Notes: a model not told the origin generated them from the sequence alone. A stretch of DNA of 9,488 bases from JAAZDN01 sp964440875 (GCA_964440875.1 CAYTTS010000042.1:1-9488); one strand, 5' to 3'. Positions 1-6,864 are shown, counted from the first letter of the stretch. Program-made: numbers and translations.

Positions 1-51
1 TAATGTTACTGATAACATTAGAACTACTAATACACTCAATAATTTTTTCAT
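1..51 (-). CDS. N-terminus of a secreted or lipoprotein (partial), probably a transporter binding protein
   Basis: The minus strand has an ATG at 51-49 and 17 open codons to the left window edge, reading MKKLLSVLVVLMLSVTL. A two-lysine N-region followed by a hydrophobic stretch is the start of a signal peptide; the cleavage or lipobox region lies outside the window. A strong Shine-Dalgarno, AAGGAGG (62-56), sits 4 bases before the ATG, slightly close but plausible. The gene lies 90 bp downstream of the Gfo/Idh dehydrogenase on the same strand with no terminator between, so it is probably in the same transcript. In such loci the next gene is often the solute-binding lipoprotein of a sugar ABC importer; that identity is inference, since only the signal peptide start is visible. 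Confidence 0.7.
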   Translation of the reverse strand, partial: MKKLLSVLVVLMLSVTL

Positions 52-110
52 ATTTCCTCCTTTTAATTATATGTATATTGAATATTTATAAGCAAAATTT
101 ATTTTTTAGA

Positions 111-124
111 TTTCCCCCTCTCCT
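111..124 (-). promoter_or_regulatory. Orphan Shine-Dalgarno-like purine tract
   Basis: Read on the minus strand this is AGGAGAGGGGGAAA, a strong anti-16S match, but no ATG or GTG follows within a usable distance; the next true start is at 51, which has its own Shine-Dalgarno. It lies just after the dehydrogenase stop codon. It could be chance, a decayed start site, or a ribosome-binding mRNA stabiliser of the STAB-SD kind known from cry3A transcripts. The sequence alone does not decide. Confidence 0.3.
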
Positions 125-141
125 TATTATTTATTTTCACG

Positions 142-1284
142 TCAAATATCTTCGACGATAACCCAACGTTTTTCTTTATTACTTAAAATCGCAGCTTCAA
201 CTAGTTTCATTAAGTAATAACCCTCATTGAAATCCACGTTTTCATTAATATCTTTTGTAAATGATTCATAGAAAGTTGCAATTGAATTTTTAAATGCATC
301 AGCCCATCCAACAGCATGACCATTAGGTAAACTAATATAATCTCTAACAGCAGGTGATACATACTTAGGATCTGCATAAATTACTTCATTTCCACCTTCA
401 CGATTTCCAACAATTAACTTATCAGCAACTTCCTGGTTCCATGTTAGTGATGATTTAGAGCCTGAGACAACTAACTCAACGGCATTCTTATATCCACCAG
501 TAACCTGTGATACATCCATTGAAACCTTAGTTCCACCTTCTAGCTCAACAATTAAGAATGCAGCATCCTCATTGACCACTTCCTGCTCAGCAATAACTTC
601 TCCATACTCAAGTGCAAAAGTTTCTCCAAACTGTTCGCGTTCTTTACGATATGGATAAGCAATTACCATCTCACAAAATACTTTAACTATCTTTTTATCA
701 TATACGTACTGTATTAGATCGAATAAATGTGTCCCAATATCAGCAACCGCTCTTGATGGCCCTACTAATTCTGGATTGAAATGCCAATCATAATCAGTAT
801 CAAACATTAACCAATCCTGAACATATTGAGCTTGTCCCATTAATGTTTTACCTATCACTTCATTTTTTACACGCTCTCTCATCTCTTTAACCATGACATT
901 TCCACGATAGTTTAAATTAACAGCTGACTTAACATTATATTCTTCTGCAAGTTCACTTAATTCTAATGCCTCTTCACTCGTTAATGACAATGGTTTCTCA
1001 CAAAATACATTTACACCAGCCATAATGACTTTTTTAGCCATATCATAGTGTAAGTAGTTTGGCGTACATATGTGGACAACATCTAGACCTTCAAGATCTA
1101 GTAAATCATTTAGATCATCATAAAAATAATCGATATCATAAACTTCAGCTAATGCTTTAGCTTTATCGAAATCACTCTGAACTATCCCAACAATCTTAGT
1201 TCTTGGGATCCTTCTAATTGCTTCAATATGTTGTTTTCCTACAAATCCGACACCTACTACGCCGACGTTAATTATCTTCTTCAT
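142..1284 (-). CDS. Gfo/Idh/MocA-family NAD(P)-dependent sugar dehydrogenase
   Basis: A 380-residue cytoplasmic oxidoreductase, a usual length for the family. The N-terminal Rossmann fold has GVVGVGFVG at residues 8-16 (GxGxxG at 11-16). EKP at 96-98 supplies the family's catalytic Lys97. The C-terminal alpha/beta domain has ADIGTH at 181-186, whose Asp182 and His186 match the usual D-x3-H catalytic pair. Family members oxidise a hydroxyl of a sugar, sugar acid, glycoside or inositol to a ketone using NAD(P)+. The stretch around GPSRAVADIGTH resembles sugar and anhydrosugar dehydrogenases, but the substrate cannot be fixed. The start is well supported: GGAGGT (1296-1291) lies 6 bases before the ATG, and a good promoter lies upstream at 1364-1336. 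It is divergent from a LacI-type repressor and a TIM-barrel isomerase, probable partners in one pathway. It ends in TGA. Confidence 0.9.
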   Translation of the reverse strand: MKKIINVGVVGVGFVGKQHIEAIRRIPRTKIVGIVQSDFDKAKALAEVYDIDYFYDDLNDLLDLEGLDVVHICTPNYLHYDMAKKVIMAGVNVFCEKPLSLTSEEALELSELAEEYNVKSAVNLNYRGNVMVKEMRERVKNEVIGKTLMGQAQYVQDWLMFDTDYDWHFNPELVGPSRAVADIGTHLFDLIQYVYDKKIVKVFCEMVIAYPYRKEREQFGETFALEYGEVIAEQEVVNEDAAFLIVELEGGTKVSMDVSQVTGGYKNAVELVVSGSKSSLTWNQEVADKLIVGNREGGNEVIYADPKYVSPAVRDYISLPNGHAVGWADAFKNSIATFYESFTKDINENVDFNEGYYLMKLVEAAILSNKEKRWVIVEDI

Positions 1285-1295
1285 ATAATTACCTC

Positions 1296-1323
1296 CGTTA
1301 CAGTAAATATTTCCTTGTTACAT
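1296..1323 (-). promoter_or_regulatory. Two TGTAAC repeats in the dehydrogenase leader
   Basis: On the minus strand TGTAAC occurs at 1322-1317 and again at 1302-1297, 20 bases apart (about two helical turns). The second copy runs directly into the Shine-Dalgarno GGAGGT. The same half-site is found in the operator upstream of the lacI-type gene. They may be extra half-sites for the local LacI-family repressor downstream of the transcription start; this is inference from the repeated motif. Confidence 0.4.
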
Positions 1324-1335
1324 CTAATTAACTAA

Positions 1336-1364
1336 ATTGTATGCGATTACAGGATAGAAGTCAA
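1336..1364 (-). promoter_or_regulatory. Sigma-A-type promoter of the dehydrogenase gene
   Basis: Minus strand: -35 TTGACT (1364-1359), a 17-base spacer, and -10 TACAAT (1341-1336), both 5 of 6 to consensus with ideal spacing. Transcription should start near 1329, giving a leader of about 45 bases to the ATG at 1284. It is the best promoter match I see in the window. Confidence 0.8.
1338..1351. promoter_or_regulatory. LacI-family operator (or cre) inside the dehydrogenase promoter
   Basis: A 14-bp element, TGTAATCGCATACA on the minus strand: inverted TGTA/TACA arms around a central CG, the architecture of LacI/GalR-family operators. It lies in the spacer and overlaps the -10 box, so a bound repressor would block RNA polymerase. 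On the minus strand it also fits the core CcpA cre pattern TGNNANCGNNNNCA exactly, so catabolite repression is an alternative or additional role. The matching element in the lacI promoter favours the local regulator. Confidence 0.6.
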
Positions 1365-1403
1365 CCATTATTTTAATAAATACTGTAAGATAAAACTTAT
1401 TTT

Positions 1404-1428
1404 ATGTAACGCTTGTAATCCGTTACAT
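1404..1428. promoter_or_regulatory. Operator region overlapping the -35 of the lacI-type gene
   Basis: An 8-bp inverted repeat, ATGTAACG (1404-1411) and CGTTACAT (1421-1428), is separated by 9 bases. Within it lies a tighter palindrome, TGTAATCCGTTACA (1414-1427), with 5-bp arms and a 4-base centre, the same size as the operator at 1338-1351. It overlaps the -35 box of the plus-strand promoter and so predicts autorepression by the LacI-family protein. Three overlapping half-sites could allow two binding registers. Confidence 0.6.
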
Positions 1429-1441
1429 TATTATGTATACT
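1413..1441 (+). promoter_or_regulatory. Promoter of the lacI-type regulator operon
   Basis: -35 TTGTAA (1413-1418), a 17-base spacer, and -10 TATACT (1436-1441). The -35 is moderate (4 of 6), the -10 good (5 of 6). Transcription would begin near 1448, so the ATG at 1433 lies upstream of the start site and cannot be the translation start, while the ATG at 1472 gives a leader of about 24 bases. Confidence 0.6.
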
Positions 1442-1460
1442 TTAATTACAATTACATTAA

Positions 1461-1466
1461 AAGGAG
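1461..1466 (+). promoter_or_regulatory. Shine-Dalgarno that fixes the lacI-type start
   Basis: AAGGAG lies 5 bases before the ATG at 1472. No comparable site precedes the in-frame ATG at 1433, and the protein from 1472 begins with the standard LacI N-terminus, so 1472 is the start. Confidence 0.85.
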
Positions 1467-1471
1467 CTACT

Positions 1472-2491
1472 ATGGATAAGAAATTAACTATTAAGGATAT
1501 TGCTGAAATAGCTGGAGTTTCAACAGCTACTGTTTCACGCGTTTTAAATGGAAAAGATAAAGTAAAAACTGAGACAAAAGAACATGTACTTAAGATAGTA
1601 GAAAAATACGACTATAACCCAATTCAGAATTTAACACTATCTAATGAGAAAAGTAAAACTATTTTAGTTTGTGTAACAGAACTAAAAAACCCTTTTAATG
1701 TACCTATATTTGACGGAATACAAAATTCCGCCAAGAAACATGGATACGATGTTTTAATTCTACAAACAAAAGATATGTACACTACATTCTCTGACTATGA
1801 GACTATTCTTAAGTCACAAGAGTTTGCCGGCGTTATATTTGTTTCAACATTAACCGAAGATCAACTATTAGATATAACTGAACAACTACATCATCGAACA
1901 CCTATCGTTCTATGTAGTGAGTTTATTGAAAATAGTCCTGTATCATATGTTGGAATTGATGATATCGAAGCTATTCAAAAAGCTACAAATTACCTACTAT
2001 CCATAAATAGAAAAGATATCTTATTTTTAAACTCAAAGCTTGCACACAACTATGCTAAAAAGAGAGAAGAAGGATTTAGACTCTCATTAGCAGAAGCAAA
2101 TCTTGAAGTGGACGAGGAATTAATTGTTAGACTATCATCAGTAAACCACTCACTTGCATATGCCTCTGTAATGCATGCATTAAGTAGAGAAAAGATTCCT
2201 AATGCAATTCTATGCGCATCAGATGTCTATGCTATTGGAGCTTTAAAAGCATGTCAGAAAAAAGGATTAAGAGTTCCTGAAGATATCGCAATTATCGGCT
2301 TTGATAATATTGATCTAACAACAATGATTGAGCCTTCATTAACGACTATCGATCAACCATCATATCAAATAGGCTATCAATCATGTGAGTTATTAGTCGA
2401 AAAGATACAATACCCAAATAGTAGTGTAAAAAAGATTTTATTAGAAACTGAATTAATCATAAGAGATTCAACGCCAATTAACATTGGTTAG
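1472..2491 (+). CDS. LacI/GalR-family transcriptional repressor
   Basis: A 339-residue DNA-binding regulator from the start at 1472. Residues 6-27 form the canonical LacI helix-turn-helix (TIKDIAEIAGVSTATVSRVL), followed by helix 3 and a hinge around YNPIQNLTLS (48-57). The rest is a periplasmic-binding-protein-like sugar-sensing core with family landmarks: a VGIDD segment, PNAILCASDVYAIGAL, and the near C-terminal VPEDIAIIGFDNIDLTTMIEPSLTTI signature. It probably binds the TGTA-n6-TACA elements at 1338-1351 and 1414-1427, repressing itself, the downstream isomerase and the divergent dehydrogenase until a sugar effector binds. It is followed after 38 bp by the isomerase gene on the same transcript. 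The effector is unknown; the target assignment is inferred from position. It is not CcpA by context, because it sits within a local catabolic locus. Confidence 0.92.
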   Translation: MDKKLTIKDIAEIAGVSTATVSRVLNGKDKVKTETKEHVLKIVEKYDYNPIQNLTLSNEKSKTILVCVTELKNPFNVPIFDGIQNSAKKHGYDVLILQTKDMYTTFSDYETILKSQEFAGVIFVSTLTEDQLLDITEQLHHRTPIVLCSEFIENSPVSYVGIDDIEAIQKATNYLLSINRKDILFLNSKLAHNYAKKREEGFRLSLAEANLEVDEELIVRLSSVNHSLAYASVMHALSREKIPNAILCASDVYAIGALKACQKKGLRVPEDIAIIGFDNIDLTTMIEPSLTTIDQPSYQIGYQSCELLVEKIQYPNSSVKKILLETELIIRDSTPINIG

Positions 2492-2529
2492 AAAGGAAAG
2501 TACATTAATACTATGTACTATAGATAAAT
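2491..2529 (+). promoter_or_regulatory. Shine-Dalgarno separated from its start codon by a hairpin
   Basis: The only good ribosome binding site before the isomerase gene, GAAAGGAA (2491-2498), lies about 30 bases from the ATG at 2530, too far for normal initiation. Between them is a perfect 7-bp inverted repeat, AGTACAT (2499-2505) and ATGTACT (2513-2519), with a 7-base loop. Folding it would bring the site to about 10 bases from the ATG. The loop-side arm also contains an out-of-frame ATG (2513) opening a four-codon reading frame (MYYR, stop 2525-2527) that folding would hide. Confidence 0.5.
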
Positions 2530-3444
2530 ATGAAACTTGGATTAAATACCGCAATACTAGGACATATGGATTTTTATGAAGCAGTTGATTTTGCAAGTGA
2601 AGTTGGTTATGAAGCACTTGAAGTTGCATGTTGGCCACAAGGAAAAGCAGAAAGAAGATATGCAGGAGTCTCACATATTAATGTGGATAACTTAGATAAT
2701 CATGAGGTTGATAAGATACTTAACTATTGTAAAGAAAAAAACATTGAAATATCAGCATTAGCTTATTATCCAAATCCACTAGACGAAGACTTAGAAGCTC
2801 GCGAAACTAATATTAATCACTTAAAAAAAGTAATTAAAGCCGCAGAAGTTCTAAATGTAAATTTAGTAACTACTTTCGTCGGAAAAATGCAAAGTAGAAA
2901 CGTAAGTGATAATATAGAAGAATTCAAAAAAGTCTGGCCTGATATTATTAGTTACGCAGAAGTACACAATACAAAGATCGCTATTGAAAATTGCCCAATG
3001 TTATTTACAGAAGACGAGTGGCCAGGTGGGCAGAACTTATTCACCTCAGCAGCCATCTTTAGACAGCTATTCGACATTATAAAAAGTGACAACTTCGGAA
3101 TTAACTTTGATCCTTCACATTATATTTGGCAACAAATGGATTACTTAAAACCAATATACGAGTTTAAAGATAAAATATTCCACATACACTTCAAAGACAT
3201 AAAACTATATAGAGATAAACTAGATGATGTTGGAATATTAGCACCACCACTTCAATACATGGCACCAAAGTTACCAGGACTTGGAGATGTTAATTGGAGT
3301 CAGTACGTAAGTGCACTAAATGATATCGGATTTAAGGGATATGCCTGTGTAGAAGTTGAGGACAAATCATTTGAAAACAATAATGATGACATTAATAAAT
3401 CATGCATACTATCTTATAAATATTTAAGGAACTATGTAATTTAA
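2530..3444 (+). CDS. Sugar isomerase/epimerase-like TIM-barrel protein (AP endonuclease 2 superfamily)
   Basis: A 304-residue cytoplasmic protein of the xylose isomerase-like TIM-barrel group (IolE, hydroxypyruvate isomerase, ketose 3-epimerases and 3-keto-sugar lyases share this fold). Expected metal and catalytic positions are present: Glu153 in KIAIENCP, Asp194 and His197 in FDPSH, His218/His220 and Asp223 in FHIHFKD, and an acidic pair at 275/277 in CVEVED. The LPGLGDVNW segment (248-256) is also typical. It could epimerise a ketose, dehydrate a keto-inositol, or act on the keto product of the divergent Gfo/Idh dehydrogenase; which one cannot be told from sequence. The start at 2530 is the only in-frame ATG after the TAG at 2521-2523 that keeps the family N-terminus (MKLGLNTAIL), although its Shine-Dalgarno is distant. 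It is co-transcribed with the lacI-type gene and ends at a strong terminator. Confidence 0.88.
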   Translation: MKLGLNTAILGHMDFYEAVDFASEVGYEALEVACWPQGKAERRYAGVSHINVDNLDNHEVDKILNYCKEKNIEISALAYYPNPLDEDLEARETNINHLKKVIKAAEVLNVNLVTTFVGKMQSRNVSDNIEEFKKVWPDIISYAEVHNTKIAIENCPMLFTEDEWPGGQNLFTSAAIFRQLFDIIKSDNFGINFDPSHYIWQQMDYLKPIYEFKDKIFHIHFKDIKLYRDKLDDVGILAPPLQYMAPKLPGLGDVNWSQYVSALNDIGFKGYACVEVEDKSFENNNDDINKSCILSYKYLRNYVI

Positions 3445-3459
3445 AAACAAGCAATTAAA

Positions 3460-3496
3460 AAAAGTGTAAATCGTCAATTTCACGATTTACACTTTT
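3460..3496. terminator. Bidirectional intrinsic terminator between convergent genes
   Basis: A perfect 15-bp inverted repeat: arms 3460-3474 (AAAAGTGTAAATCGT) and 3482-3496, with a 7-base loop. On the minus strand it is followed by seven T (3463-3457), making a strong terminator for the arabinose operon; on the plus strand four T and then a T-rich run end the lacI-isomerase transcript. The hairpin abuts the araR-type stop codon (3499-3497) directly. Confidence 0.9.
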
Positions 3497-4570
3497 CTAT
3501 ATTTTAGAAACCGAATCTCTTATTATTAACTCTGGTTCATATATCTTATTACCAGAGACTTTCTTTTTTTGTATAATATCAATTAACATATTAGCTGCAT
3601 CGATCCCTATCTGTTCTTGAGGATGTGTAGCTGTAGTAATAGGAACTTGTCCTGCATAACTAATATATGCATTATCTATACCTACAACTGATATATCGCC
3701 TGGAACACTGATATCATATGACATTAACTCTTTTATAACCATATTAGCAATATCATCATTATATGAGACGACTGCAGTAATTTCTTTATTATCAATAATC
3801 CTTTTAACGACGTTTTCTACAACTTCATTTCTATTCTCGGTAGAATAGGTAAATATATTGTCTTGATCCATAGTCATATCCGATTCTCTAAACGCCTTAA
3901 TAAAACCCGTGTATCTTTGCTTGCCCTGAATATCATCACTTTTTGTAATTAAAACAATATTTTTATGATTATTTTCTATTAGGTAATTTGTAGTCAAAAA
4001 ACTAGCTTTGACATCATCAAGTTTTAAGTAAGGAAAGGACAATTCTTCGTAAAAAGCATTGAACATTACCACTGGCATCTTACTTTGCTTGAACGAAAGA
4101 TAATAGGGTATGTTTGGATTAATCAAATTACTTTTCGTTGGCTCAATAATTATACCACAGACATTTTGATCCATAAGCATTTCTAAACACTGTTTTTCTT
4201 GCTTAAAATCGTTATTAGTACTAGCTATCAGTAATGAGTAACCACGATTTCTTAAAGTTTCTTCTATCCCCCTCATTATTGAAGGAAAGATATAGTCTGA
4301 AAAATAAGTAGTGATTATTCCAATTGTTTTTAAATCATTAGAACTACTATTATTGTTTAAATATTCATCAATTGCATACGATCCAGAACCATGTTCTTTT
4401 CTTACATATTTATCATTAACAAGAATAGATAACGCCTGACGTACCGTATACCTACTCACTCCATATTTTTTTTGTAATGAAAGTTCAGACGGTATTAGTT
4501 CGTTTACAGGGTACTCATGACTCAATATTTTTCCTTTAATGTCTTGAACAATCTGCTCATATTTTTTCAT
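3497..4570 (-). CDS. araR: AraR-type arabinose repressor (GntR DNA-binding domain, LacI-like sensor)
   Basis: A 357-residue hybrid regulator, close to Bacillus subtilis AraR in length and layout. Residues 1-68 are a GntR winged helix: IPSELSLQKKYGVSRYTVRQ covers the helix-turn-helix (26-45) and GSGSYAID the wing. A polar linker (LNNNSSSND, 71-79) leads to a LacI/periplasmic-binding-like sensor domain (about 81-357), which ends in the typical PELIIRDS motif. AraR proteins repress arabinose uptake and arabinan-degrading genes and are released by L-arabinose. It is the last gene of the arabinofuranosidase and transporter operon, 15 bp after the GH51 gene, with GGAG about 8 bases before the ATG. 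Location at the operon end means it would be co-induced with its targets, a negative feedback loop. No operator upstream of the operon is visible because that region is outside the window. The arabinose ligand is inferred from family and neighbours. Confidence 0.85.
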   Translation of the reverse strand: MKKYEQIVQDIKGKILSHEYPVNELIPSELSLQKKYGVSRYTVRQALSILVNDKYVRKEHGSGSYAIDEYLNNNSSSNDLKTIGIITTYFSDYIFPSIMRGIEETLRNRGYSLLIASTNNDFKQEKQCLEMLMDQNVCGIIIEPTKSNLINPNIPYYLSFKQSKMPVVMFNAFYEELSFPYLKLDDVKASFLTTNYLIENNHKNIVLITKSDDIQGKQRYTGFIKAFRESDMTMDQDNIFTYSTENRNEVVENVVKRIIDNKEITAVVSYNDDIANMVIKELMSYDISVPGDISVVGIDNAYISYAGQVPITTATHPQEQIGIDAANMLIDIIQKKKVSGNKIYEPELIIRDSVSKI

Positions 4571-4585
4571 GAATACATCTCCATT

Positions 4586-6019
4586 CTATAAACTAATTTT
4601 CACTCCAACTACACTCATAGGAGGTACTGTGATCTTTATAATACTATCATTAAATTCATAATTATCAAAGTTTTTACTAATTACATTATATGGATTTTCA
4701 AATGTATTGTGAGCATCTAACCTATCGCCACTTATAACTCTACATTCAAGAATCTCTTTTATTCCATCAATAGAATAAACAATTTCTTTTGATTTCTCAT
4801 GATCGTAATTACAAATTGATACACTTAAGATATCATCTTTTAATCCTGCAGTTTCTGAAATGTTCTCAATTTCTTCACCTTCAATATCAATATAATTACT
4901 ATCTTGATAATCTTTATACATTTCCATTAAGTAAAATGTCGGTGTTAAAAGCATCTTCTCTTTATCTGTCTGTATAACAGCCATGAGAACATTTACCATT
5001 TGAGCTAGATTAGCCATCTGTATTTTATCTGCATGTTTGTGGAACACATTTAAGTTTATTGCAGCAATCATGACATCTCTTATTGTATTAATTTGATATA
5101 GAAATCCAGGATTTGTACCTTTTTCAGGTGTGTACCAAGAGCCCCATTCATCAACAACTAATTTAAGTCTCTTATCTTTGTCATGTTTCTCAATAACTGC
5201 ATTATGATTCACAATCAAATCTTCCATAAAATGCGCACTCTTCATTATCGAATACCATTCAGATACAGGGAAACCCGTTGCTGGTTTAGTTTCACCTGGT
5301 TTTGTAACTAATGAATAGTGATGAAGTGCGATACCATCAAATAGATCTCCAGCACGTTCAACTACAACATCTGTCCAATTATAGTCATCTATATTAGGCC
5401 CAGATGCAATTTTAATTAATTTAGTATCTGAGTAATCATGAATATACGTTTGATATTGTCTATAAATATCAGCATAATACTCTGGTCGCATCATTCCGCC
5501 ACAGCCCCACGCCTCATTTCCAACACCAATATATTTAATCTTCCAAGGCTCTATTCTACCGTTCTCTTTACGTAAATCAGTCATCGGACTTTCTTCACTA
5601 GAAGTCATGTATTCTATCCACTCTTGAACTTCTTGTACAGTCCCACTACCAACATTAACATTTACATACGCTTCAGTATCTAACTGCTCAACTAGTTCAA
5701 AGAACTCGTGCGTTCCAAATGTATTATCTTCAGTAAGACCTCCCCAGTTAGTATTAACTATCTTCTTACGTTCTTTACCAACTCCGTCTTTCCAATGATA
5801 ATTATCTGCAAAACATCCACCTGGCCATCTTATTACTGGTATGTCTAGACGTTTTAATGCTTCAACAACATCAGTTCTTATACCATTAATGTTCGGGATT
5901 TCAGAGTCTACTCCGACCCAAATCCCTTCGTAAATACATCTACCAAGATGTTCAATAAAATGACTATATATGTCACGATTTATTACATGCGTCTCTTTGT
6001 TTATCAAAAGTTTTCTCAT
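4586..6019 (-). CDS. abfA: GH51 alpha-L-arabinofuranosidase, intracellular
   Basis: A 477-residue enzyme that removes terminal alpha-L-arabinofuranosyl groups from arabino-oligosaccharides. GH51 hallmarks include the N-terminal YSHFIEHLGRCIYEGIWVG (18-36), RWPGGCFADNYHWKDGVG (64-81), acid/base Glu169 in GVGNEAWGCGG, and nucleophile Glu291 in VVDEWGSWY; these positions agree closely with characterised Geobacillus GH51 (175 and 294). Residues from about 380 to the end form the usual beta-sandwich domain. There is no signal peptide, so it acts in the cytoplasm on imported oligosaccharides. Its ATG overlaps the permease stop codon by one base (TAATG), which suggests translational coupling; GGGGAT lies just upstream within the permease gene. 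The araR-type gene follows after 15 bp. Full length, with no sign of damage. Confidence 0.95.
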   Translation of the reverse strand: MRKLLINKETHVINRDIYSHFIEHLGRCIYEGIWVGVDSEIPNINGIRTDVVEALKRLDIPVIRWPGGCFADNYHWKDGVGKERKKIVNTNWGGLTEDNTFGTHEFFELVEQLDTEAYVNVNVGSGTVQEVQEWIEYMTSSEESPMTDLRKENGRIEPWKIKYIGVGNEAWGCGGMMRPEYYADIYRQYQTYIHDYSDTKLIKIASGPNIDDYNWTDVVVERAGDLFDGIALHHYSLVTKPGETKPATGFPVSEWYSIMKSAHFMEDLIVNHNAVIEKHDKDKRLKLVVDEWGSWYTPEKGTNPGFLYQINTIRDVMIAAINLNVFHKHADKIQMANLAQMVNVLMAVIQTDKEKMLLTPTFYLMEMYKDYQDSNYIDIEGEEIENISETAGLKDDILSVSICNYDHEKSKEIVYSIDGIKEILECRVISGDRLDAHNTFENPYNVISKNFDNYEFNDSIIKITVPPMSVVGVKISL

Positions 6020-6855
6020 TATTTTATCCCCGTTGTTTTTATTCCATCTGTCAAATGCTTAGACGCTAAGAAATATAGTACTATTGGAGGAATGGAAATA
6101 ATAATTGAGAATGCCATTTGTAAGTTCCAAGCAATCATTCCAGAAGTACCTTGTATAGTAAATGAATCTAATGCTCCTAATGTAATTGTTTTTAATGCTT
6201 CTGAGTCAATGAAAATTAAAGGCATAAACAATTCGTTCCACCAGTGAACAGTAGACATAACACCTACTGTAATAAAGATTGGTTTAGCAATTGGAACAAT
6301 TACCTTAGTAAATATTTGCCAGCTACTACAACCATCTATTTTAGCAGATTCATCTAAACTCTTTGGAATCGTTAAATAGAATTGCCTGAATAAGAACACA
6401 TTATAAGGGAAAGCAAAGAAACTAGGAATGATCATTGGAGCTAAACTATCCAGCATTCCAAATTGCTTAAATAGCAAGAATTGTGGTATCACGGTAATTA
6501 CTGTAGGTACCATCATAGTCGCTAAGATTAAACCGAAGATTGCGCTCTTTCCTTTAAACTCCATACGTGCCAAAGGATATGCAACAATCGAACTCGATAG
6601 TAAGGTTCCAAGTGTATTACCTATAATTAAAATTAATGTATTTTTCATATATATAATAATATTTGGATTTTTCATAACCTCAACATAGTTTTGCCATTGC
6701 GGATTTCTAGGAATGAACTGTGGAGGATATTCACTAATACCAGGAACAGTTTTTAATGAATTCACAAATATCCAGTAAATAGGGAATAACATCATCATTG
6801 CAACAATAATTAAACTTAAATATTGGAAAAATTTAAACTTTTTACTTGTCTTCAT
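6019..6855 (-). CDS. araQ: Sugar ABC transporter permease, MalG/AraQ type
   Basis: A 278-residue inner-membrane subunit of a CUT1-family carbohydrate importer. About six hydrophobic segments are visible: roughly residues 11-33, 71-93, 105-128, 138-158, 191-210 and 248-265. The cytoplasmic EAA loop, contact site for the ATPase, is at 169-192 (ESAKIDGCSSWQIF, ending at the conserved Pro of VIVPIAKP). It pairs with the upstream MalF-type permease to form the channel. Start support is AGGAGG (overlapping the upstream TAG) 5 bases before the ATG at 6855. Only 9 bp separate it from the preceding permease, and it overlaps the GH51 start by one base. The arabino-oligosaccharide specificity is inferred from the operon; similar CUT1 permeases transport many oligosaccharides. 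Confidence 0.88.
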   Translation of the reverse strand: MKTSKKFKFFQYLSLIIVAMMMLFPIYWIFVNSLKTVPGISEYPPQFIPRNPQWQNYVEVMKNPNIIIYMKNTLILIIGNTLGTLLSSSIVAYPLARMEFKGKSAIFGLILATMMVPTVITVIPQFLLFKQFGMLDSLAPMIIPSFFAFPYNVFLFRQFYLTIPKSLDESAKIDGCSSWQIFTKVIVPIAKPIFITVGVMSTVHWWNELFMPLIFIDSEALKTITLGALDSFTIQGTSGMIAWNLQMAFSIIISIPPIVLYFLASKHLTDGIKTTGIK

Positions 6856-6864
6856 CTTAACCTC

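Noticed and set aside
66..89. A promoter with a perfect -10 TATAAT (71-66, minus) for the secreted-protein gene
   Set aside because: The matching -35 is poor (TTGCTT, 18-base spacer) and transcription would start within the Shine-Dalgarno of the gene, so a working message is unlikely.
127..144. Mycoplasma-type code, with the dehydrogenase TGA read as Trp and five more residues
   Set aside because: All Trp codons in the reading frames are TGG and all genes have normal family lengths under the standard code, so TGA is taken as a stop.
1433..1471. A 13-residue N-terminal extension of the LacI-family protein from an upstream ATG at 1433
   Set aside because: That ATG overlaps the predicted -10 box, has no Shine-Dalgarno, and adds residues before the canonical LacI N-terminus; the ATG at 1472 has AAGGAG at good spacing.
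2499..2519. The AGTACAT/ATGTACT repeat as an AraR operator
   Set aside because: AraR boxes centre on a GTACGTAC-like core with flanking A/T arms; here the arms are 7 bases apart and lie within another operon, so the match is superficial.
2468..2674. Minus-strand open frame across the lacI-isomerase junction
   Set aside because: It is antisense to the start of a well-supported gene, has no ribosome binding site, and its composition is low-complexity Leu/His/Gln typical of a shadow frame.
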